Shown here piece after piece: positions 57,827 to 64,000 of a stretch of DNA of 64,000 nucleotides. The notes beneath the pieces are model-generated. The model worked only from the letters and a program-made list of their open reading frames with translations, was not told the origin of the DNA and ran no database searches. Within the stretch, counting starts at the first letter, position 1; each line of letters opens with the position of its first letter. Source of the DNA: JAXHLG01 sp034522495 (GTDB lineage Bacteria > Patescibacteriota > Minisyncoccia > Moranbacterales > DUUL01); the NCBI GenBank assembly GCA_034522495.1, contig JAXHLG010000002.1, positions 496,001 to 560,000 of the forward strand. Reading direction: 5' to 3'. The position numbers were made by a program, and so were the translations under genes.

Positions 57827-58279
57827 ATGAAGTGCCCATTTTGCTACGGAGCGGAGACAAAAGTGGTAGACTCAAGAGATACCAGCAACAATACCGCCAT
57901 CAGAAGAAGGAGGGTTTGCGGAAAATGTGAAAAAAGATTTTCCACTTATGAGCAGATTGAAATGCTGAATATGCTGGTTGTTAAAAGAGACGGCAGCAGG
58001 GAGGAATACCAAAAAGAAAAAATGGAAGAAGGAATCAAAAGAGCTACCAACAAGAGAATCCGAGGCGAGTCATTAAAACAGTTGACCGCTGACATTGAAT
58101 CGGAAATTAACTGCAAGGGGAAAGACGAAATTTCTTCCAAGGAGATCGGGAATATAATTTTAGACAAACTCAAGAAAAAGGACGAGGTTGCGTATTTGAG
58201 GTTTGCGTCGGTCTTTAAGTCATTTGGTAGCGGGGAAAGGTTTGTGAAAGAGGTGAGCAAGCTTGATGAGAAAGATTAA
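57827..58279 (+). CDS. nrdR: Transcriptional repressor NrdR
   Basis: 150 residues with the NrdR plan: a zinc ribbon (CPFCYGAETKVVDSRDT...RRRRVCGKCEKRFSTYEQI) and an ATP-cone domain (MLVVKRDGSREEYQKEKMEEGIKRAT...EVAYLRFASVFKSF). NrdR senses ATP/dATP and represses ribonucleotide reductase genes. The class III reductase gene nrdD lies directly downstream, an ideal target. The gap between them is partly filled by a repeat fragment. Length is typical. Confidence 0.95.
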   Translation: MKCPFCYGAETKVVDSRDTSNNTAIRRRRVCGKCEKRFSTYEQIEMLNMLVVKRDGSREEYQKEKMEEGIKRATNKRIRGESLKQLTADIESEINCKGKDEISSKEIGNIILDKLKKKDEVAYLRFASVFKSFGSGERFVKEVSKLDEKD

Positions 58280-58280
58280 T

Positions 58281-58345
58281 CGCACCGCTTTAAAAATATA
58301 AACATTTTACCTTATTTGCCCCGCAATGCGGGGCAGGCCCTAATT
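58281..58345 (+). repeat. Dispersed repeat family B, right-end fragment
   Basis: CGCACCGCTTTAAAAATATAAACA...GGGGCAGGCCCTAATTA matches the right half of the 9204 element. Together with the inverted copy at 57484 it brackets nrdR. Confidence 0.78.
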
Positions 58346-58414
58346 ATAATTTGACAACTACTTTTTTAATATAAAAATTAACATAAAAATTAAAAACTGG
58401 GGGTAGAAAACACT

Positions 58415-60571
58415 ATGAAACAAAAGACAAAACAGACGAACCAAAAAAAGTCTGCCGCAAACATCGAAAAGATAGTTAAGCGGGACGGTTCGATTGTGGA
58501 TTTTGACAAAGACAAAATCCAGGAGGCAGTGTACAAGGCCTTCAAAGAGACCAATGAGGGGGGTGTTCAGAAGGCCAAAAAGGTAGCCGGCAAGGTTGCC
58601 GATATGATAAATAAGAATCAGAAGCCCGGGCAAATCCCCAAAATTGAGGAAGTGCAAGACCTGGTAGAAAAAGTCTTGATGATTCTTGACTATGAGAAGA
58701 CTGCCAAAGCCTACATTCTCTACAGGGACAAAAGAAGAAAAATCCGGGATACGGAAAAATCGCTGGAAGAGGCGGTCGATTTAGTTGAACAATATATCAG
58801 AGAGATCGACTGGCAAGTAAAGGAAAATTCCAACATGGCTTACTCCTTGCAGGGACTGAACAATTACATTTCCTCTATTGTAAGCAGCAAATACTGGGTG
58901 GAAAGGGTTTATCCCAAAAGCATCAAAAAGAGGCATGAAGAAGGCGATATGCATATTCATGATTTGGATAAGCTGGCCGCCTATTGCTGCGGCTGGGATC
59001 TGCAGGATCTTCTAACCACCGGTTTCACCGGGGTAGAAGGGAAAATTTCTTGCAAGCCGCCTAAGCATTTCCGCCCCGCTCTGGGACAATTGGTTAACTT
59101 TTTCTACACCACTCAAGGAGAGACGGCCGGAGCTCAAGCCGTTTCCAATTTTGACACCCTGCTGGCGCCCTTCGTAAAATATGACAATTTGGACTACAAC
59201 GGAGTGAAGCAAGCTATGCAAGAATTCATATTCAATCTTAACGTGCCCACTCGAGTTGGATTTCAAACGCCTTTCACCAACATCACCATGGACTTGGAAT
59301 GCCCCAAAATGTTTAAAGATCAAAATGTGATAATCGGCGGCAAACCTCAGAAAGAAACCTACGGCGAATTCCAGGAAGAAATGGATTTGATAAACAAAGC
59401 CTTTGCCGAAGTAATGAGCGAGGGAGATGCCACCGGCCGCGTCTTTACATTTCCGATTCCGACTTACAACATCACCAAAGATTTTAACTGGGAGAACAAA
59501 AATCTGGATAAAGTCTGGGAAATGACTGCTAAATACGGCATCCCTTATTTTGCCAATTTTGTCAATTCCGACATGGATCCCGAAGACGCGCGTTCCATGT
59601 GCTGCCGGCTCAGGCTTGACAACAGAGAGCTGCACAAGAGAATGGGCGGTCTCTTCGGAGCCGCGCCGCTTACCGGCTCCATCGGGGTAGTAACCATCAA
59701 TCTGCCAAGAATAGGGCACTTGGCCAAAGATATGGAAGATTTCTACAAACGGCTGGACAAGCTTATGGATTCTGCCAAGGAAAGCTTGGAGATAAAAAGG
59801 AAAACCATCGAAAAATTCACAGAATCCGGGCTATACCCTTACGCCAAGTTTTATTTGAAAAGTATCTACAAGCGGCGCGGAAGCTATTGGTCAAATCATT
59901 TTTCCACGATTGGCGTTATCGGCATGAACGAGGCCTTGATGAATCTCAATGGAGACACCATTACTTCCAAAGAAGGGGTAAAGCTGGCCGAAGAAATCCT
60001 CGTTCATATGAGGGAAAAAATGGTGGAATATCAAGGCGAGACCGGCCATCTTTACAATCTGGAAGCCACTCCCGCCGAAGGAACCAGCTATCGATTAGCC
60101 ATTAAAGATAAGGAAAAGTTTCCCAAGATGGTGTTTGCCAGCCATTGTTCAGAGCAGGAAAACGCCCGGCCATACTACACCAACTCTTCTCAGCTGCCGG
60201 TCGGCTACACGGAAGACCCTTTTGAAGCGCTGAGCCTTCAAGACGGTTTGCAGAATAAATACACCGGGGGAACGGTTTTCCACACTTTCCTGGGAGAGCG
60301 GATTAATGATATCAACACAGCCAAATCGCTGGTCAAGAAAATATCCGGGAATTACAAGCTTCCGTATTTCACTCTCTCGCCGACTTTCAGTATTTGTCCG
60401 GTTCACGGATATCTTGACGGAGAGCACTACCAGTGCCCCAAATGCGTAATTGAACAAGATTGTGAAGTTTACTCCCGCATTGTCGGCTACATTCGTCCGG
60501 TGAAACAATGGAACATTGGCAAATCCCAAGAATACCAAGACAGGAAAACCTTCCAAGTTTCCAGTAGTTAA
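58415..60571 (+). CDS. nrdD: Anaerobic ribonucleoside-triphosphate reductase (class III)
   Basis: 718 residues. An N-terminal ATP-cone (KIVKRDGSIVDFDKDKIQEAVYKAF) senses nucleotides. The catalytic barrel includes EGDMHIHDLDKLAAYCCGWDLQDLL, QEFIFNLNVPTRVGFQTPFTNITMDL and SMCCRLRL with the active-site cysteines. The C-terminal zinc site is CPVHGYLDGEHYQCPKC, and the glycyl-radical loop is SRIVGYIRPVKQWNIGK. It makes deoxynucleotides without oxygen, so the host can grow anaerobically. The activating enzyme NrdG is not in the window. A TTGACA lies 64 bp upstream but without a well-spaced -10. Confidence 0.95.
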   Translation: MKQKTKQTNQKKSAANIEKIVKRDGSIVDFDKDKIQEAVYKAFKETNEGGVQKAKKVAGKVADMINKNQKPGQIPKIEEVQDLVEKVLMILDYEKTAKAYILYRDKRRKIRDTEKSLEEAVDLVEQYIREIDWQVKENSNMAYSLQGLNNYISSIVSSKYWVERVYPKSIKKRHEEGDMHIHDLDKLAAYCCGWDLQDLLTTGFTGVEGKISCKPPKHFRPALGQLVNFFYTTQGETAGAQAVSNFDTLLAPFVKYDNLDYNGVKQAMQEFIFNLNVPTRVGFQTPFTNITMDLECPKMFKDQNVIIGGKPQKETYGEFQEEMDLINKAFAEVMSEGDATGRVFTFPIPTYNITKDFNWENKNLDKVWEMTAKYGIPYFANFVNSDMDPEDARSMCCRLRLDNRELHKRMGGLFGAAPLTGSIGVVTINLPRIGHLAKDMEDFYKRLDKLMDSAKESLEIKRKTIEKFTESGLYPYAKFYLKSIYKRRGSYWSNHFSTIGVIGMNEALMNLNGDTITSKEGVKLAEEILVHMREKMVEYQGETGHLYNLEATPAEGTSYRLAIKDKEKFPKMVFASHCSEQENARPYYTNSSQLPVGYTEDPFEALSLQDGLQNKYTGGTVFHTFLGERINDINTAKSLVKKISGNYKLPYFTLSPTFSICPVHGYLDGEHYQCPKCVIEQDCEVYSRIVGYIRPVKQWNIGKSQEYQDRKTFQVSSS

Positions 60572-60602
60572 CCTGGCAAGACAAAGGATATACAGCAAAT
60601 TT

Positions 60603-60625
60603 GCAAGCTTTAAGCTTGCATTTTT
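60603..60625 (+). terminator. Intrinsic terminator after nrdD, overlapping a likely promoter
   Basis: GCAAGCTTTAAGCTTGC forms a 7-bp stem followed by ATTTTTGC. Directly downstream are two TATAAT hexamers (60628 and 60638); TTGCAT at 60616 gives a 16-bp spacer to the second, so the next gene's promoter appears to overlap the terminator. Confidence 0.65.
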
Positions 60626-60684
60626 GCTATAATCCTTTATAATCGAAATAGTTATTATTAACCGTCAATCCTTAGGTGAAAATT

Positions 60685-60732
60685 ATGAAAATATTCATGG
60701 TTTCCACCTCGGAGATTGCCAAAAAAATATGA
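60685..60732 (+). CDS. Possible 15-aa leader peptide translationally coupled to rnc
   Basis: ATG at 60685 is preceded by AGGTGA at a good distance and encodes MKIFMVSTSEIAKKI, stopping with ATGA at 60729-60732, where the ATG is the start of rnc. rnc itself lacks a well-placed Shine-Dalgarno site. The 4-nt overlap and the good site on the leader suggest translational coupling. Confidence 0.45.
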   Translation: MKIFMVSTSEIAKKI

Positions 60733-61424
60733 AGGATCCAAATTTGCCCGGCTTGGAAAAAAAACTGGGTGTTGAATTCCAAGACAAGGAACAGCTCCAG
60801 GAAGCAATAACCCACCGTTCTTACTTGAACGAAAATAGAAATTATCAGCTGCCTCACAACGAAAGGCTGGAATTTTTGGGAGATGCCGTACTGGAACTTT
60901 CAGTGACTAAGCATTTATTCAACAATTATTCCAATCCCGAAGGAGAGCTGACCAACTGGAGGGCTGCGCTGGTGAACGGGGAAATGCTTTCTCGTATTGC
61001 TCAGGAGCTAAAAATAGAAGACCATGTTTTGATGTCCAGAGGGGAGCAAAAAGATACCGGCAAGGCCCGGGATTATATCTTGGCCAATGCCATGGAGGCG
61101 ATCATTGGAGCTATTTATTTGGACCAAGGCTTTGAAAAAGCGGATGAATTCGTTAAAAACAATATGATCACCAAGCTGCCGGAAATTCTTAAAGAGGGAA
61201 GCTACCTAGACCCGAAAAGCTACTTCCAGGAAAAAGCGCAGGAAAAAGTTCAAATAACTCCTCATTATGAGGTTATCAAAGAATGGGGTCCGGACCATGA
61301 TAAAAAATTTGTGGCCGGCGTCTTTTTGGACTCGGAAAAAGTTGCTGAGGGAGAAGGCAACTCCAAACAAGAGGCTCAGAGAAACGCCGCTGAAAACGGC
61401 CTTAAAGCCAAAAATTGGAAATAA
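60729..61424 (+). CDS. rnc: Ribonuclease III
   Basis: 231 residues. The N-terminal endonuclease domain has THRSYLNENRNY, NERLEFLGDAVLELS with the metal-binding Glu and Asp, and DYILANAMEAIIGAIYLDQG with the second acidic pair. The C-terminal double-stranded-RNA-binding domain starts near residue 159 (DPKSYFQEKAQEKVQITPHYEV...GEGNSKQEAQRNAAENGLKA). It cuts double-stranded RNA in rRNA and mRNA processing. It is followed by smc, an order common in many bacteria. Confidence 0.96.
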   Translation: MKDPNLPGLEKKLGVEFQDKEQLQEAITHRSYLNENRNYQLPHNERLEFLGDAVLELSVTKHLFNNYSNPEGELTNWRAALVNGEMLSRIAQELKIEDHVLMSRGEQKDTGKARDYILANAMEAIIGAIYLDQGFEKADEFVKNNMITKLPEILKEGSYLDPKSYFQEKAQEKVQITPHYEVIKEWGPDHDKKFVAGVFLDSEKVAEGEGNSKQEAQRNAAENGLKAKNWK

Positions 61425-61559
61425 ACCCATTTGATTTACAATTTTCACACCAAGCAGGGATTGCGTTGATTATTGTGTATTAAAAATTACCCTCTCCCCC
61501 AAAAAACATAAAGCTATAGATAACAAAATAACAACCGAAACGCCTTCTAAAACAAATAA

Positions 61560-63779
61560 ATGTTTGTAAAAAAAATTGAATTAAGAGGATTTAAATCTTT
61601 TGCTCAAAAGACGGTAATGGATTTTGAGCAAAGTTCAGATCAAAAAAAAGGGATTACTTGCATTGTAGGTCCCAACGGCAGCGGCAAATCCAACATCGCC
61701 GATGCTTTGAGGTGGGTTATAGGGGAGCAATCTTCCAAAAGTCTCCGCGGCAAAAAAGAAGATATTATCTATGCGGGATCGGAGAAAAAAGCCAAGCTCG
61801 GGAGCGCGCAGGTTTCCATTCATTTTGATAATTCAAGCGGGAAATTCCGGCTGGATTATCCGGAAGTTATCATCACCAGAAAAGTTTTTCGCAACGGTGA
61901 AAATGAATATCTTATCAACTCAAGCAAAGTAAGGCTGACGGATATAATTGAGCTGTTGTCCCAGGCGGGCTTGGGGCAGGGCAGCTACGCGATTATCAAC
62001 CAAGGAATGGGAGACAGAATTCTGTCCGCCGCCCCCGGAGAAAGAAGGCTTATACTGGAAGACGCCGCCGGCATAAGAGAATTCCAAATCAAGAAAACCA
62101 GAAGCTTGAAAAAACTGGAAAAAGCGGCGGATAACTTGGAAAAAGTGAATAGTCAAATCAGAGAGCTGGAACCGCGCCTGAAGCTGCTGGAGCGCCAAAA
62201 AAATAAAATTGAAAAATGCAGGCGCTTGCAAGAAGAATTGAAAAGAAAGCGAGAGGACTATTACGCATCCCGCCTCCGGCAAATCCAGCAAAAATATGAA
62301 GAAGCGGATTCCCGGCTCAAGGTTTGCCAATCCGCCATTGCCAAAGAGCAAAACCTCATTTTTCAATTAAAAAACAAGATCAACCAAACCTCCGGGCCAA
62401 AAAATCCGCAACACAAGGAAGTATCTGGCTTGGAAAAAGAAAAAGTTCAACTGGAAGAAAAAATTTATAAAAACAGAAAGGAAATTTCCATACTTGAAGG
62501 AAAAATTGAAATTCAAAACCATAAGCTTAAAAATGCCGGCAAAGAAGAAGAAATAACGGTAGACAAAGATTACACCATTAAAAAACTTGAGCGTATCAAG
62601 GCCGGGCAAAACAAAATCATAGGGTCTATAAATAGAGAAAGGCCTTTGGAAGAAATCAAGAAGGAAGCCGCCGGATTATTATCCAGCTTAGATCGATTGA
62701 TAGAAGAGATTAGTCACGGTAAAGCCAAGAAAAATCAAGAAAAAAACAAAGCAAAAAGCCTAAGCAATGATATTGAAAAAGAAAAACAGAAGCATACAAG
62801 GGAAAAAGAGGAGAAAGAAGGTGAAGTTGAAAAGGCAGTTTCTCAGATAAGCAAACTAAAAAACCGCATAATTCAAATTCAAGAGAAAGAAAAAGAAGAC
62901 AGGGAAGAGGAGTTGAAAGCCAAGGATGAACTAAGGCGCAAAGAATTTGAATTGGAAAAAGGGTTTAAGCAAAAAAATTATTTGCAAGATAAGCTAAATG
63001 AATTAGAAACGGAAAAAAAGGACGTTCAAAATAAAATCAAACACAGCCTTGGCATAGCCGCCGAACAGCTAAGCCCCCCGAAAGAAAACACCGACCCGGA
63101 AAAAACAAGCCGGGAAATCGACAAGATTAATTGGCAGCTGGAGCAAGTCAGCGGCATAGATGAGTCTGTGGTGGAAGATTATAAAGACAATTGCGATAGG
63201 CACGCGTTTTTAACTCAAGAAGCTCAAGATTTAAAGAATGCTTTAAGCGAACTGAAAAAGGCTTCGGAAGAAATGGATAAGATAATCAAGCAAAAATTTG
63301 AAAAAGCCTTTGACAGCGTAGGCAGGCACTTCAATAAATATTTCCAGAGCATATTCGGCGGCGGCCAAGCCGCTTTGCGCAAATCCGAATTTTCCACTCC
63401 CGGCATTGAAGAAGAAGAGGAGGGTGAAAAGAAACTCAAAAGCGTCGGTTTGGAAATAAGCGTATCTCCTCCGGGCAAAAAAATCTCCAGCCTGAACATG
63501 CTTTCCGGAGGTGAAAGATCCTTGACCTCCATCGCCTTGCTGTTTGCCATCATAGCCCACAATCCGCCGCCTTTTGTCTTTTTGGATGAAATTGAGGCCA
63601 ACTTGGACGATGCCAACTCCAGCCGCTTCAACCAAGTTCTCAACGAACTGGCAGGCAAGACCCAGTTTATCTTGGCCACCCACAACAAGCAAACTATGCA
63701 AAAAGCCTCCGTCCTCTATGGCACGGCTATGCAAGATGAAGGCTACACCAAAGTTTATTCCCTCAAGCTTCAAAAATAA
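61560..63779 (+). CDS. smc: SMC-family chromosome protein lacking a hinge
   Basis: 739 residues against about 1150-1200 for ordinary SMC. The N-terminal head has KKIELRGFKSFAQKT, Walker A GPNGSGKS (37-44), RWVIGEQSSKSLRG and the Q-loop region. The C-terminal head has the signature LSGGERSLTSIALLFAI (from 648), Walker B PFVFLDEIEANLD and the switch ILATHNKQTM. Between them is about 410 residues of nearly continuous charged coiled coil with no hinge domain and no CxxC zinc hook; a SPPKENTDPEK break near residue 505 is the only interruption. It should be a shortened SMC that cannot dimerise through a classical hinge. It follows rnc. Confidence 0.88.
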   Translation: MFVKKIELRGFKSFAQKTVMDFEQSSDQKKGITCIVGPNGSGKSNIADALRWVIGEQSSKSLRGKKEDIIYAGSEKKAKLGSAQVSIHFDNSSGKFRLDYPEVIITRKVFRNGENEYLINSSKVRLTDIIELLSQAGLGQGSYAIINQGMGDRILSAAPGERRLILEDAAGIREFQIKKTRSLKKLEKAADNLEKVNSQIRELEPRLKLLERQKNKIEKCRRLQEELKRKREDYYASRLRQIQQKYEEADSRLKVCQSAIAKEQNLIFQLKNKINQTSGPKNPQHKEVSGLEKEKVQLEEKIYKNRKEISILEGKIEIQNHKLKNAGKEEEITVDKDYTIKKLERIKAGQNKIIGSINRERPLEEIKKEAAGLLSSLDRLIEEISHGKAKKNQEKNKAKSLSNDIEKEKQKHTREKEEKEGEVEKAVSQISKLKNRIIQIQEKEKEDREEELKAKDELRRKEFELEKGFKQKNYLQDKLNELETEKKDVQNKIKHSLGIAAEQLSPPKENTDPEKTSREIDKINWQLEQVSGIDESVVEDYKDNCDRHAFLTQEAQDLKNALSELKKASEEMDKIIKQKFEKAFDSVGRHFNKYFQSIFGGGQAALRKSEFSTPGIEEEEEGEKKLKSVGLEISVSPPGKKISSLNMLSGGERSLTSIALLFAIIAHNPPPFVFLDEIEANLDDANSSRFNQVLNELAGKTQFILATHNKQTMQKASVLYGTAMQDEGYTKVYSLKLQK

Positions 63780-63781
63780 AT

Positions 63782-63817
63782 AAAAGCGGGAAGGCGTTTT
63801 GCGTTCCCGCTTTTTTT
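63782..63817. terminator. Bidirectional terminator after smc
   Basis: AAAGCGGGAA pairs perfectly with TTCCCGCTTT, followed by a T-run on the + strand and with A-rich sequence on the other side, suiting the end of both flanking genes. Confidence 0.88.
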
Positions 63818-63822
63818 ATTTC

Positions 63823-64000
63823 TCAATAAAAAATGTCTAAGCTGAAATCTGACAGCAGATTTGAAAAAGCGCAAAAATTTAAATAATCCAGGTTCAAGAG
63901 ATCGAAATAGAGAACATTTAGAGGCTTGGAATTCTTGAATATAAATTCCTGGTCATTTAAAAATAGGTCATAGAAAGCTACGCTTCGAGTTTCCTGAGGA
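63823..64000 (-). CDS. C-terminal end of a reverse-strand gene (3' partial, hypothetical)
   Basis: The reverse strand is open from the window edge for 58 codons, ending in TGA (63825-63823). The visible part reads PQETRSVAFYDLF...LDIFY, rich in Asn, Asp, Leu and Phe. The convergent terminator just past its stop supports a real gene. No family is recognised. Confidence 0.45.
   Translation of the reverse strand, partial: PQETRSVAFYDLFLNDQEFIFKNSKPLNVLYFDLLNLDYLNFCAFSNLLSDFSLDIFY

Noticed and set aside
1..64000. Use of TGA as a sense codon (as in some CPR groups)
   Set aside because: Several clear genes end in TGA at the expected length (ruvA, hsdS-adjacent peptide, the 26-codon leader) and no conserved protein contains in-frame TGA.

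Overview
The window looks like a chromosome segment from a member of the Candidate Phyla Radiation (Patescibacteria), most plausibly a Parcubacteria-type genome. The reasons are the gene set (NrdD with NrdR, a short FemAB-type transferase, a Mur ligase lacking its usual N-terminal domain, a divergent RtcB, an SMC of only 739 residues), the many small membrane proteins and the AT-leaning composition. TGA is used as a stop, so the code is the standard bacterial one. Taxonomy is inferred, not shown. No rRNA or CRISPR array was found; two intact tRNAs are present (Gly-TCC, Lys-TTT).

Layout. 1-2.5 kb: end of a type I restriction-modification locus (OLD-family ATPase/TOPRIM protein and HsdS). 2.7-6.4 kb: an island of small genes with unusually strong Shine-Dalgarno sites, containing a 35-residue peptide gene ending in Cys-Cys-Val, a fused OPRT-OMP decarboxylase behind an attenuator-like leader, and four small membrane or zinc-ribbon proteins. 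6.8-10.1 kb: a divergent GGDEF protein, an alkyltransferase, a SHOCT protein, a broken plus an intact tRNA-Gly, and a TsaB-like fragment. 10.3-20.9 kb: core genes rpoB, rpoC, rpsT (reverse), ruvA, a FemAB-like transferase and a MurE-like ligase. 21-37.5 kb (all reverse): PAP2, PerM-type permease and an envelope polysaccharide cluster (flippase, nucleotide kinase, RtcB, two GT4s, a GT-C-like protein, a GT2, a UDP-sugar dehydrogenase), ending in a PP2C-like/beta-propeller membrane protein. 37.7-38.3 kb: a holin-like/DUF883-like pair. 39.3-47.2 kb (forward): a 7TM protein, four consecutive ATP-grasp ligases (the first fused to a retropepsin-like domain) and a class A penicillin-binding protein. 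47.6-48.8 kb: tRNA-Lys and an IS30-family element. 48.9-51.7 kb: eno-gpmI. 51.7-57.2 kb (reverse): a tandem rhodanese without catalytic cysteines, fmt, def, priA and a LigB-superfamily protein. 57.8-63.8 kb: nrdR, nrdD, rnc and a hinge-less SMC.

The most interesting system candidate is the 39.3-47.2 kb operon. Its architecture matches the broad class of ATP-grasp peptide-bond-forming systems associated with 7TM proteins and retropepsin-like proteases, but here four different ligases are stacked directly upstream of a peptidoglycan synthase, suggesting a cell-envelope peptide modification pathway (inference).

The second theme is a dense set of short non-coding repeats in most longer intergenic gaps. 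At least five families are seen. One MITE-like family (TIR GGGACTGTTTCCAA) has clean 5-bp target duplications and has inserted independently twice into copies of another palindromic repeat.
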